DNA of 64,000 nt. It comes from Crotalaria pallida. Taxonomy: Eukaryota > Streptophyta > Magnoliopsida > Fabales > Fabaceae. The stretch spans positions 22,127,501 through 22,191,500 of the forward strand of contig CM075654.1 of the NCBI GenBank assembly GCA_037953625.1, read 5' to 3'. Within the stretch, counting starts at the first letter, position 1; each line of letters opens with the position of its first letter. This document shows, in pieces, positions 13,287 to 25,036 of this stretch. The translations under genes and the position numbers were made by a program. The notes below the pieces were generated by a model. The model saw only the letters and a list, made by a program, of their open reading frames with translations. It was not told where the DNA came from and did no database searches.

Positions 13287-14955
13287 TGTTGGAAACCAAC
13301 AAGAGGCCTAACAATCGAGTAGAGGGGGGTAAATAGGAGATTGAAGCTAATATGGCAATTTTTCAATATATTGAAAATTAAACTTATGTTGTTCAGTTTT
13401 AAAAGAAAACTCGAGCTTCTTTCCGAGCAGACAAGGTTAAATGATTAACCAATCAGATAAACAAACTGGTTAATCAGTTAACCGAGCTGCTTCAAGGCAG
13501 AGCTGGTTTTTGACTTAAGTTCGAAGAACAACACGCAAAGGGCCGAGCTAAGAAAAATAACAGTTCGAACTTAGATGAATGAAGATTACCGGAATAAACG
13601 TTACGCTTGGCAGCAACAGATAAGCAGTAAAGAAAGAACACCAGAGATTTATCCTGGTTCACTCTCACCCTGAGAGCTAGTCCAGTCCCCTCTGAAAACC
13701 TTTCAGAGAGCTTTCACTAAAAATCGATTTTCTGGGTTACAAAGGATTTACAAGAGCCTACCCCTCTAGACCTATCCAGTCAAACGAGTGTACCAAACTC
13801 GTGACAAACTACCCACAACAAATCGATGACCAAAGAACCTCTTTGGAACCTTTACAGATAGAAGATTTCTCGATCAGAGACCAGCTTCTCACAACAGCAA
13901 ATCCAACGAAGAAGAAGATGAAAGTGTATGGCTCTAATTCAAAACACTCTTCGAATATGATGAAAGATTGAATAACAAGAGTGAGTCAAATCTAGAAGGA
14001 TTTCACAGAGAAGAACTAATTTGAACTTAGAGTTAAGATTTGAAAGTTTTAACTCTCTAAGTTCGTATGAAAATCGAATGTTCTTCTTCTCTGTGAGTTT
14101 GTGATTTCTGCTCTGTTTTTCTTTTTGTTTAAAGTAAGAAAATGAAAGATTAAGTTCTGAGAAAAAAATGGTTGTCCAAGAATCCCCTGTTTGTTAACGT
14201 TGAAGACCCCCTCTTTTATAGTCTCCTCTTTTCTGCAGAGAAAGAGAGAAAGAGAGATGTACGGAGATGGGGTTTCCAACGGTAACATTTGGACAGCAGA
14301 GCAGTGATGGTGACAGTTCACCTACCTTTGATTTAACTCATTTTGAATTTCAAACTTGTCAGAGCATAGGAGCTAAACCTAGGACTTCTACCCAGACTCA
14401 ATGATAAGTACGGAACAGTTGAGCAGAGTCCGAAGGTTGAAGACGATGCATTGTTGAAGACGATGAACAAAGATTGTCGAGCTTTCAGCTTTGTTCGAGC
14501 TTGGTGTTCCTGAGCTTGATCTTAGCGTCGGCAAATAGTCAAGTTTAGAACGATCAACCCGAGCTTATTTACTCCATCAGACGCTGTGGCTATTTCGAGC
14601 TTAATTCGAGCGAGTACCGAGCAAATCATCATCCGAGCTTACTATCTTGAGATGAAGAACCGAGCTTGCAAACTTGGATGAACCTTGGCCTTGATCACAG
14701 GCCGAGTCAAAGCCGAGCTTGAGCTACGAAAGCTGACTTGATGCAGGTAGCGAAGAACCGTAGTTTTCGAGCTTCTGTCGAGCCTCTGCCTTTGGCAGAA
14801 CGCATACGCAAAACAAAGATTCCGAGCCTCTGCAGAGCTTGTACCTTTAGCTGAACGCTTGCGCTGATAAGTCTGACTTGTCTAACGCTAAGCACAAGCC
14901 GAGTCTGTTATTTGACATCATCAAAAGCTCTTTGATTCTGCAATGTGAGTCTACA
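13287..14955 (-). repeat. Copia-1 5' LTR
   Basis: This 1,669-bp partner of the LTR at 5544-7211 drives element transcription on the minus strand. It is followed directly by the right copy of the GTTGG duplication. Confidence 0.93.
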
Positions 14956-15779
14956 GTTGGTAATAAAAATTTTTTATTTACCAAAAAAAACTATTCATTC
15001 ATGTAATTTCCTTATTCATTTATGTTATACACTTCATTTCAATTTACATATTTCACCTTCTCACATTTTTGCTTTAACACCACATATTAAAATCACCTTT
15101 ACTTTTTGCTTACACATAATCATTTTACTTCCATTTCCTATATTCACAAGTTCATTTCATAAACCATGTCCTTTGTTCACAATTGTTAATACTTTACATT
15201 TATACTCATTTAGCATTTAGATACAAATACGTACATTCATCACATAGTTTAGTTCAACAATCAATACAATCAGTCGACATACTAAGGTATGTCTCAGGGT
15301 ACCACAATATAAGTCTTCTCCCTAAGGTTCTTCACTTCCTACTTCAATGACATACAAAAGGATTTAATATAGATAGTTCAAATAATATAAAAATTCAATC
15401 CATAATATACTAATTACTCCTAATCAAACTCTAAATGAACACTAATTTCCTACCCACAACCCAACTTAATCATTAGTCCCAAATCCTATTATAAACCCTA
15501 ACTATCCCTAACTCAAAGTGTGGAAAAGAGACTCCCCTTACTAAATCCTACATTCTAAACACATTCTAAACATCAAAATCCTCATTTAACAATAACAAGC
15601 ACACAAACACACATGACACATACATATATTAGGAAAACATTTACAAACACTTATACATATACATATTTAGATTCAACACAATAATATACATATAAGAAAA
15701 TAGTTGAAAATCATCTTTCACGTGTAAATAAGATATTTATAATTATAATTTTCAGGTTAATAAAAATGTGGATGTTACA
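14956..15779 (-). mobile_element. Truncated gypsy-like LTR (LARD-related), minus strand
   Basis: On the minus strand it begins TGTAACATCC at 15779 and contains blocks matching the LARD LTRs: GTAAGGGGAGTCTC, the GGGATAGTTAGGG region, a GAAGTGAAGAACC-like block and CTGAGACATACC. It was inserted in Copia-4 pol at 15779/15780 and later cut by Copia-1 at 14955. No coding potential is seen. Confidence 0.75.
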
Positions 15780-16748
15780 AGAATCATTTAGCATGGTTCT
15801 AGCAAGTTCCTCTAGCACCCTATTTTTCCGCTCTGCCACTCCATTTTGTTCCGGAGTTCTTGGTGCGGAGAATTGGTGCTCAATACCATTTTTAGCACAA
15901 AACTTATCAAATTTGTGGTTTTCAAATTCACCACCATGATCGGTACGAATAATAATTACTTTTTGACTCACTTGGTTTTGCAAAAGTTTTACATGATGTT
16001 TGAAAGATTTGTAGGTCTCACTCTTTGTGGTTAAAAATAAAATCCAAGTAAACCTAGAGAAGTCATCAACAATCACCAATGCATAATAGTTGCCACCAAA
16101 GCTTTTTACTTGTGATGGTCCAAACAAGTCCATATGAAGCATTTCTAATGGCCTTGATGTGGACATCACCATTTTTGATCCAAAGGTGTTTTTAGTTTGT
16201 TTACACTTCTTGCATGGAGAACAAACACCTTCAATAGAAAAATTTAGCTTTGGTAAACCAACTACTAGATCTTTAGATTGTAATTTCTTCAATTGGTTTA
16301 CATTTATGTGAGCGGTCCTACGATGCCATAACCAAGTGTCACTTTCTTTGCTCACTAGACAAGTAGAGACCAAAGAGGTGACTTTGTTTAAATCAACCAA
16401 GTAAGTATTATTTGACCTTTTACCAACAAATTTGATAGATTCATCTTTGTCACTTTTAATGAGGCAGTGAGTAGAGGTAAATAATACATGATTACCAATA
16501 TCACATAATTGGCTTATGCTCAAGAGATTTTGTTCTATTCCTTGAACATAAAGCACATTATCAATAATCAAGTTTGACGAGTTTCCGATTTTACCAATAC
16601 TAAGAATTTAGCCTTTGTTGTTGTCCCTATAAGTGACATAACCCTTCTCTTTTGGAGTAAGCTCAATGAAATGTTGCTTATCTCCCGTCATGTGCCTTGA
16701 ACATCCACTATCTAGATACCACAATTCCTTTCCCATTCGAAGGCACAC
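15780..16748 (-). pseudogene. pol: Copia-4 pol fragment: protease and integrase
   Basis: Starts GTGTGCCTTCGA right after TTGTAG and has no ATG at the start. The protease motif YLDSGCSRHMTG is present, then a TAA at 16608-16610 where relatives have Lys (NNKGK). The frame continues through the integrase zinc finger (WHRRTAH, then CSPCKKC) and core (MDLFG, TDHGGEFEN, EQNGVAERKNR, so the DD35E triad is intact). It ends abruptly at MLND where the gypsy-like LTR was inserted. The nominal frame running on into the LTR is an artefact of the junction. Confidence 0.92.
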
Positions 16749-16761
16749 CTACAAGATGAAA

Positions 16762-18534
16762 TCACTTGTTCATTTTGGGTACCTAAACTATGTTGGGTCC
16801 CTTAGGGTTAGTATTGGGACTTTCTCCTTTCTTAATCCACATATAAGTGCCCTTTTTCATTTCAAATTTCTTAATATGGCACTGAATGTTGATATGTCCA
16901 TGTTTTCCACAATAAGTACAAGTTGGCTTCTTTGATGAATTCTTCTTAGAAAATTAACCAACCACATTGTACTTTTTGTTCTTTTTGTGAACATATCCCA
17001 AACCGGTTTTGTTATGCTTATTTCTTTGAGAGTTCAATAACTGGTTGAGGTTTCTATCACTATGTGAGATTGTGAGTTTTTTTTCACTTCTTTTTCAAGT
17101 TCACCACATTTCTCACATGGAGTGATAGTTTCCTCATGATTTGCACAATCACTTTGATTACTAGAATTAATAAGTTTTAAGGATTCATTTTGAAGATTCA
17201 ACTCATTTATAGATTTTTTCAATTTATCAATTTCTTGTTGAAACTCCAAAATCTTCTTTCCTTTTTCCTTATTAATTTTAGCAAGCCTTCTAAATTGAAT
17301 TAACATTTCATTGTAGGCTTCTTGCAAATCATCATAAGAAATGGAGTTTGAAGAAGAACAAGAAGAGCTAGAAGTTACCTCATCATCACTTTCACTCATG
17401 TCATGTTTAGCTCTTGATGAGGACTCATTGTTGTTCTTCGCCATGAGACAAAGGTTTGCATTTTCATCACCGGAGCTACTTGACGATGATTCATTACTCT
17501 TCTCCGGTGCATCCCAAACAATGTATGCCCTCTTCCCCTTTGTATCTTGGGTCTTCTTGTCATTCTTCTTCAAAAATGTGGCACATTCCATTTTAATGTG
17601 ACCAATCCCACCACATTCATGACATTTCACACCATCATTGGTACTTTTGTCTCTTTGTTTGGAATCTTTGGTTCTCTTCATTTTTGATGGGAAACTACTC
17701 TTCCATCCCTTGAATAATTTGTTGAATCTTTTGACAAACATCCCAAATTCTTCTTGGTTGGGTTCACTATCGGAATCCTCACTTGTAGAGCATTCTTCAA
17801 CTTCTTTTGAGACTTTGGTTGAAGCTTTGAGAGATATGCCCTTTTTCTTCTTGTCGGAATCCTCATGAGTGTTGAGTCTTGATAGTTCCATTTCATGTTC
17901 TTGAATTTTGCCAAACAAAATGGCTAACTCCATTTTGTCTAAGTCCTTGGTTTCCACGATGACCGTTACTTTGGGTTGCCAACTCTTATCAAGACATCTC
18001 AAAACTTTGTTAGTAGTTTCACCATCATGAAATGTTTTTCCTAAAGCAATCAAATGATTAATTATGTGAGTGGATCGCTTTTGCAAGTCATTTATGGACT
18101 CATTTGGAAGCATGCGAAATAATTCATATTCATGAGTTAAAGTATTTAGTCTAGCACATCTTACTTCGCTTGTTCCCTCATGAGTAACATGCAAAATATC
18201 CCACATTTCCTTAGAAGATTTACATTGAGAGACACAGAAAAATTCATCATGAGACAAAGCGGAAGTGATGATGTTTTTGCCTTTTAAATCATATGAAACT
18301 CTTTTCTTGTCATCATCACTCCAACTAGCTCTTGGAATAATTACGGTTTCATCATTTATTAATCTCTTGGGAATGTGAGGTCCACTCTCAATAGCATCCC
18401 AAATATCCATATATATCAATTGCTTCAATAAAAATTTTCATTTTGACTTTCCAATAAGCATACCCTTCACCATTGAATAGTGGAGGGCGGTTTATTGAAG
18501 AGCCTTCTCCTCCAAAGGGATTTCTTAATCCCAT
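16762..18534 (-). pseudogene. gag: Copia-4 gag, frameshifted and with stops
   Basis: ATG at 18534 gives MGLRNPFGGEGSSINRP, the conserved gag start. Four extra bases (ATAT) near 18415 shift the frame inside the FIEAID block. The main body then reads from 18428 to 17034 with the gag core and a first zinc knuckle CHECGGIGHIKMEC. A second shift near 17040, a stop near 16960 and a TGG to TAG change near 16790 break the 3' part, where the second knuckle CTYCGKHGHINIQC is still intact. The native stop TGA is at 16762-16764. Confidence 0.9.
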
Positions 18535-18589
18535 AGTTTCCAAATAGGATCTTTTTCGAAAAAGTTGTTGCACTCGATCTTTCGACCGA

Positions 18590-18601
18590 GCTATGATACC
18601 A
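18590..18601 (-). promoter_or_regulatory. Primer binding site, one mismatch
   Basis: Minus strand TGGTATCATAGC, one change from the iMet PBS TGGTATCAGAGC, next to the LTR end. Confidence 0.85.
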
Positions 18602-18603
18602 CT

Positions 18604-20734
18604 TGATGGAAACCAACAAGCGGGCTTAGCAATTACTAGAGGGAGTGAATATAAAATTTGAAGTAGCAATACCAAATATTTCGAATGCTATTAAAAGAAG
18701 GAGATCTCTAACATGCAACCTAAAATTAGATGGTTGCTATGCAACCTTATATTAAACAAATAAGAAGTTGACACAAAAGACATGTGTGCCATGTCATTTC
18801 TTGAAGTAGTCAAATATAATTTTTACAATTTAGTCCAACATAAAAAGTAAATTAATTTAATTTAGTCCTTTGTACCTATTGGCAAATTATAATTTTTAAT
18901 TTTAAAAAACATTATTAAAAAAAATAAAAGTTGCTAAGAAGTACTGCCCCTTCTTAAAGAAATAATTTTTAATTTCTTACTAAGAAATTAAAAAACGTTA
19001 TTGGCAAATTCTTAAAGAAGGGGCAGTACTTCTTAGCAACTTTTATTTTTTTTAATAATGTTTTTTAAAATTAAAAATTATAATTTGCCAATAGGTACAA
19101 GGGACTAAATTAAATTAATTTACTTTTTATGTTGGACTAAATTGTAAAAATTATATTTGACTGCTTCAAAAAATGACATGGCACACATGTCTTATGTGTC
19201 AACTTCTTATTTGCTTAATATAAGGTTGCATAGCAACCATCTAATTTTAGGTTGCATGTTAGTAACCCCCTTAAAAGAATTGAGCAGAAACTGATTTTTC
19301 TGGAAATGACTCGAAATACTCGAGTCTTTCTTGAAATACTCGAGTGTTTCAGGATGAACCACTCGAGTCTTTTAAGATCTACTCGAGTCTCAAGCAAGAA
19401 CTACTCGAGTATTCTGAGAAATAGTCGAGTCTTTCGTCTCAGAGATGCACTAAACCAGAAACGAAAAATCAACAACTCATTTCAAATCAATCCAATACAA
19501 AACAGAAACTTATCTAACAGAATAGCAAGCAATTTAAATGACTTTTAACAATTGAATAACACTTAGATTCCTTGAACTTGCTACTCAATTAGACAAATCC
19601 TTTTTCTTTGAAAGTATTTAGGTTGTTTGAGCAAGAATATAAATTGAAAGCTATAAACCAACACTCAAGCAATTTTATCATGGTTCACTCCAACAATGAG
19701 CTACATCCAGTCCTCCTAACCACCTTAGGAGATTTTTATATAAATCAAATTGTTAGAAATTACAAGGATTAATTGAGATAGCCTCACTCAACCTAACCCT
19801 TCAAGAGTGTACCAAACTCTTGATTTCTACCCCAATTTGATTCCGGTGACGAAGAAATCTTCTAAAGCTTCCTTGAACTCCCTTCAAGAAGCTCCACCGG
19901 GCTAAGAACCTCTTAGTCTTGTGCTTGAGAACAATCCAAGACTTGAATCAACAAGCTATTTTGAATGTGTATTACGAATCTCACAATGGATTAGCACAAA
20001 TAAGCACAGCTCAATATAGAATTGAGACCTAAACTCAACTTGAGAAGAAAATAACAATATGAGTGCAAAGTTGAGTTTTGTGAATTAACTCTTGAGAAGA
20101 AGAATTAGAGTAAGCTTGTAATGATTTTGTTCTTGTTGTCTTGTTTGTTCTTGGGAAAAACAGAGAGCAAATCAAAAATTGAGTTCAAAAGGGTTGGGAA
20201 AGACTCAAGTGCCCTAGAATGGGTTTTTGAGTCTTTCCAACGTCTTTATTTTTGCTGACTGTACCGAAAGACTCGAGTCTTTTGGCCAATACTCGAGTCC
20301 TTTGGCCAGGTTGGAAAGATTCGTTGCACTAACTAGACTAACGGCTATATTTGCTGATCTGGCAATCAATACTCGAGTCTTTTACAGAATACTCGAGTGG
20401 ATACTCGAGTGTTCTTCAAAATACTCGAGTATTTTGATAAGACATGATAAAAATAAATTTTCCTTTTTGTTTTCCTTCTCAAGTATTAATTTTGGTTAAT
20501 CTCAACCTAATAATCATATTACTTATTTTACTCCTAGAAGAGATTAATTATTTCTACCCACTCTCATCATAAAATGAAAAATTACAAATACAACCCAATT
20601 GAGAATGAGTAAACACTTGACTTCTTTCTTGATTTCTTGTTGTTGTTGATGTTGTAGTGACTTCAAAGCTTGATCGTTAATTACTTTGTCATCATCAAAA
20701 TCATATCCACATAATTAGGAGCATTGAATTTACA
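18604..20734 (-). repeat. Copia-4 5' LTR containing a MITE
   Basis: Runs from TGTAAATTCAATGC (minus, at 20734) to TTGGTTTCCATCA at 18604. Without the 551-bp MITE plus duplication it is about 1,580 bp, normal for these Sireviruses. ACTCGAGT palindromes occur in two arrays: 20271, 20291, 20371, 20391, 20403, 20423, and 19318, 19338, 19361, 19381, 19403 with a variant at 19423. Confidence 0.85.
18711..19259. mobile_element. Long-arm hairpin MITE (foldback), 549 bp
   Basis: The two halves are inverted copies: ACATGCAACC at 18711 mirrors GGTTGCATGT at 19259, and similarity continues for about 245 bp per arm with only scattered mismatches, leaving a loop of about 60 bp. It is flanked by TA at 18709-18710 and 19260-19261, which fits a Tc1/mariner-type duplication; a different boundary by a base or two is possible. 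There is no coding sequence. It lies in the U5-side part of the Copia-4 LTR, about 110 bp from the PBS. Confidence 0.82.
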
Positions 20735-21168
20735 ATCTCTATCTATTTGATTCTATTAAAAGCTCCTTAAAGGTTTTAAGGGGGACTGGACATAGCTCAC
20801 CGTGTTGGTGAGTGAACGAGGATAAATCTCGGCGTCACATTTTCATTTTTTTTTACTGCTTTTAATTTCCTTTCTGAGCATTTGTTCGAACTGTTTTAAC
20901 TTAAACTTAACGCTGAGATAGTTCTAGAAATTTACCGCTGCAAACCTAATCCTTTGAATGTGCAACTCAGATAATCGGTGCTCAATCTAGAAATCGATTA
21001 TCAAGAACTGCTCGGCCCAAAGTCAGTATTTTTACTCTGAACTACTAGCTTTATATGACCGGTTTCAATACAACACAAAAAAATACAATTGGTATTATTG
21101 CTTCCAACTACTATTCACCCCCCTCTAGTAGATTGTTGCGCCATTTCCTCGGTTTCCAACGCGTATTT
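20735..21168 (+). mobile_element. Truncated Sirevirus LTR, 3' half, plus strand
   Basis: Contains GGGGGACTGGACATAGCTC, AACGAGGATAAATCTC, CTATTCACCCCCC and ends GGTTTCCAACG at about 21168, all matching the R-U5 half of the Copia-2 LTR in order. No PBS follows. Copia-4 is inserted at its left edge, so the missing half probably lies left of the window. Confidence 0.7.
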
Positions 21169-21376
21169 TTTTAACAGACTTCCACTTATTTTCTACTTAT
21201 TTTATTTCATTTTATCTTACTTACTTTAGAAGAAATTAAACTACAAAAATTATACTCCCTTATCATGTTTCACGCCACACACACACATACACATATATAC
21301 ACATTGCATCTTATTATTACTATATCACCTTAATAAAATAATTTAATGCAAAGAATTCATACATCATACAAGTATA
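21169..21376. other. AT-rich unassigned 208 bp
   Basis: Between two Sirevirus LTR pieces. It has a CA/TA repeat (about 21283-21300) like the one in the type-M LTR, but no end motifs or coding sequence. Probably residue of an older LTR. Confidence 0.4.
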
Positions 21377-22957
21377 TGTTGGAATACAAGTCGTATAGTA
21401 TGAACACGTGAGAACACCTAGAAGGGGGGGTTGAATAGGTGTTCAAACAACCTTGAACGATTTTCGCAAAGCAGAAAACAAAACGTGGTTAAAACAGAAA
21501 TTCTTTAACCAAAGTATGAGTGACTAACCGGTTACTCAACCTGCTAACCGGTTAGTTCCTGAAACAGTTTTGAGTAAAATTGACAAATAATTCAAGAACT
21601 CAGAGTTAAACGCGGAATTACTTCAACCCAAGATTTAAAACAATTAAACAGATGTTTTAACAAGGTTTTCCCAAAATTAATTTGTACAATTACTAACTAA
21701 TTGATTCAATTAATTCGAAAATCTCTTTTCTAGGTTTTCATGCAAGAACAATGAATAATACAGAAATGAAAAAGATAGAGATAGAGATACGACACAAAGA
21801 TTTATACTGGTTCACCCACTTGAGAGCTACATCCAGACCCCTCTATCACAATAGAGAGAGTTTCTTCTATAGAATTAAAGATCCTTTATTACAAGCTAAG
21901 CCTCTCAAGATTCCTCACTTGATAGCTACCAAGAGATACCTCACTCTTGTTATGCAACCTTCCTTGATCTTCTAATTCTACCCTCTTGCTATGTGAATCT
22001 CTATCCACTTAGACTTCTTCAATTTCTTGATTATTCCTCAACCAAGAATTCTTCACTTTGCTTGATTACTCCTTAATCAAGACTTCCTTTGCTTGATTAT
22101 TCCTCAATCCAAGACTTTCTCTTCTTCAATTTGTTGTAGACTATTTTGCCTTGAATGCAAAGATTACAACACCATAGAAATACAAAAAATCAGAACCTAA
22201 TGAATCTCAATCAAATAATAATGAACAAGTTGATTATGAGATTCTTATGTTTGTAGAAAAGATGATAACAAGATGTAAAAGAAAGCTTTTGATCTTTTCA
22301 ATCTAAGAGACAGTGTGTGCCTTGTTTTTATGAATATAAAACGTATATGAATGATTCTATATTTTCATTAAGGTGTAAGAATGGTTTATATAGATACCCA
22401 TAAAGAATGAAAACATAAAACTGAATTTTTAACAAACTTAACAGACACTAACCAGTTACTAGGTATGACTAACTGGTTAGTTACTGTAACTTTTGTTTTC
22501 TAATTTAGCAAAAAATATTTTCAAAACTTTAACCATTAAAACCAATTCTTTACAACCTTAATTAAAATATTTAGCCACTTATTGATGCATTCTAAAATAG
22601 TTAAAAACATTTTGAAAAAATACGCATCGACATATTTTTATTAATTGGTTTTATGAAACTCAAAATTAATTTGATCAAAATTAATTAATTGAGATTCACT
22701 ACCAAAACTAACTCTACCCAACAACCTAAGGATTCAAAGCAAAATATAAAATAACTCTATGAAACTTTGATTCCTTGCTTGCTTCCTTGTCTAGAGATTA
22801 GTTGATCCTCTCTTCTTGTAAGATTTGCTTTCTTCTTCTCTTAATCTTTTCTTTGAAACATTGATAGCTCTTGAACTTTGTTGCTTTTTGTTCTTTGGGA
22901 GTCTTGCTTTCCCTTGACTTCATCACAATGTTTTCCTCATCAAAACTTAGCTTCATA
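21377..22957 (-). mobile_element. Probable Sirevirus solo LTR
   Basis: The left end TGTTGGAATAC equals the minus-strand LTR terminus GTATTCCAACA, followed by the CTAGAAGGGGGGGTTGAATAG block typical of Sirevirus U5. Length 1,581 bp fits a whole LTR. It is flanked by GTATA (21372-21376) and GTTTA (22958-22962), one mismatch apart. The right end reads TA rather than CA, so it is old or the boundary is slightly off. Palindromes TAACCGGTTA at 21525 and 21545, and degenerate TAACCAGTTA/TAACTGGTTA at 22449 and 22470. No gag or pol is attached. Confidence 0.65.
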
Positions 22958-22962
22958 GTTTA

Positions 22963-25036
22963 GTAATCGATTACCCTTATGTAAATCAGGAAAAAAAATA
23001 GACGTGTGTGGACCACATGTTTGGCCTTCCTCCCTAAGTAAAGTGACCTCAGCCACACATCTCACACCCCTAAAGCAAATAATACTCCCATGCCCACAAC
23101 ATTAACAAAAACATACCTTCTTCTTCTCTCTTCCTCTCCCCAACTCCATCCTTCTCTCTCTCTCCCTTGGACCCAAGCATCATCACCATTTCTCTTCCTT
23201 AAATCATGAAGTAACACCATAGCCATAGCACCAAGCATTACCAATGGGTGTAAACTCCTTCCCTTCCTATTTCCCATCATCAACGAATTCCCTCTCTCTC
23301 TTGGGGCACCATTCCACCATTTCTCTTCGTTTAGTCATGAAGCCAAACCCTCACTTTCACCTAAGGCAATCAAGCTTTAATCTCTTCCATTTGATGCCAT
23401 GGAGCTTCAAGCACATCAAGGACCACCATCAAGCCCTCCCTTTTATCTCTCCTCACGACGGCTACGGTATCACCGGGGTAGGAGGAAACCAACCCTTACA
23501 AGCCACCGACATACCGACATTCTCCGACATCGACCGCAACTAACTTGGTCATTGCCCTCGGTCACTAAAAAGTCTCTCGGAATTGCCGCTCCTTCTCGTC
23601 GGCAAGCCTCGGTTATTTTGGTGAAGGGATAAAGCGAGAACGAGGGATTGGAGCCTCGGGTTGAGGTTCTTTCTTTTGATTCGTCGGTTGAGGTAAGGGG
23701 AGTCTCTTTTCCACACCTTGGGTTAGGGATAGTTAAGGTTTATAATAGTATTTGGGTTTAATAATTAGACCGGGTTGTGGGTAGAAAAATGGTTTTGATT
23801 TAAAGTTGGTTTAGGGGTGATTAGTGCGTTTATGGTTAATTTTATATTAATTGAATTGTTTATGTTAAATTCTCTTTTTATTAATATTAAAGTAGGAAGT
23901 GAAGAACCCTAGGGAGTTGACTTATATTCGAGTACTCTGAGACATACCTGAGTATGTCGACTGAATTGTGTTATTGGTTGATGGTTGATAAATTGATGTA
24001 TTCGCTAAGGGTTTTATATGTGATAATTGAAATGTGACCCTATATGTGAGTAATTGATGGTTCATGTATATAAACATTAAAAATGTAAATTTGGTGTAAA
24101 AAGAAATAATAAATTGGGATTTGAAATGAATTTATATTTAGATATAACTTGAAAATGTTTGTGTGTGAAGAATGTTTGGAAATATGTGATTTGTGAAAGA
24201 CTTGATGAATGGTGTGTTTGTGTACTTGACTTTTTGTGAATGAGCTTGGATATGGAATAAAAGGAGTGCAGTGCGATTTGATCCTTGGGCAAGCCGGCAC
24301 ACTAGGTGCCTTGCTAGGTGGTGAATTGCCTGCTAGGGCCAAATTCCTGTCAGGTCAATTTTCCATCAGGTCCTAAATTCCCGTTAGGCGTCGGTGCGCC
24401 AAAGGATCAATCCCACTAAATAACCACCTAAATAATAATAATATGTGAATTAGAAATTTATGGGAAATGAATATTAATTAAATTAACCCGCATTGTCCTA
24501 ACGGGTGATGCCTAATGGGTGTCTCAGTCCTGACAGGTGTAAAGTCCCTAGTAGGTGCTGAATTGCCTAGTAGGTGCATCAATTCCTAGTGGTGCAAAGG
24601 TAAATGGAAATTAAGGAAAGGGAGATAGTATATATAATGGATAACGGAAATGAGCAATGGAATTATGGAATTTGGAATTTTATGTGTGTTGAATTATGAA
24701 TTGAATTTGTTGCATTTTGGTTACTCCATTGCCTGATTTAGTTATTATTCTCGAATTTCTATTATGACTATTTACTATCTTATAATCCACTGTGTTGTGA
24801 AAAGGTCTCACCCTTAGTGGTTAACATTTTAGGTGCTTAATCAAGGAGCTTGAAGATCAGAGTGTGCAGCGAGCAATTCGAAAGAAGGGAATTCCAGTTG
24901 AAGCTATGTATATTATGAATGAATTCCCCAATGTGTATTATGAATTGTTTTGTAAAAAAAGGAAAAATTTTAATTCACTATTTTATTTCAAACTAAAAGT
25001 TTTGTTAAACTTTTAAATATAAGTCGGGGTGTTACA
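22963..25036 (+). repeat. LARD-B 5' LTR, truncated at its 5' end
   Basis: Matches the 3' LTR from the last AATCGATT word (about 22965) onward: CT-rich leader, GAGGTAAGGGGAGTC donor-like site (GT at 23693), GTAGGAAGTGAAGAACC acceptor-like site (AG at 23893-23894), degenerate TAGGTG/CTAATGGGTG repeats (24290-24600), a second acceptor ACATTTTAG (24831-24832) and GGGGTGTTACA end. About 310 bp of U3 is missing on the left. A 99-codon frame at 23244 is longer (128 codons) in the 3' LTR and is probably leader sequence, not a gene. Confidence 0.8.

Larger units (their letters stand above)
5544..14955 (-). mobile_element. Copia-1: complete Ty1/copia Sirevirus
   Basis: A 9,412-bp element with both LTRs, a perfect 5-bp TSD GTTGG (5539-5543 and 14956-14960), an iMet-type PBS, gag, pol and a run of polypurine tracts before the 3' LTR. 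Two gag zinc knuckles, a pol of about 1,070 codons and repeated polypurine tracts identify the Sirevirus (SIRE/Maximus) lineage. There is no third env-like ORF: only about 785 bp separate pol from the 3' LTR. The element cannot encode intact proteins: gag has two in-frame stops and a lost cysteine in each zinc knuckle, and pol has one stop. The two LTRs look about 97-98 percent alike by eye, suggesting a fairly recent insertion. Confidence 0.95.
15780..20734 (-). mobile_element. Copia-4: 5' portion of a Sirevirus, minus strand
   Basis: Contains the 5' LTR, PBS, gag and the first third of pol. The element is cut inside integrase by the LTR at 15779; the rest of pol and the 3' LTR must lie left of the window, beyond the nested insertions. 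Gag and pol carry several stops and frameshifts, so this is an older, dead copy. Its right flank (20735) falls inside another Sirevirus LTR. Confidence 0.88.
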
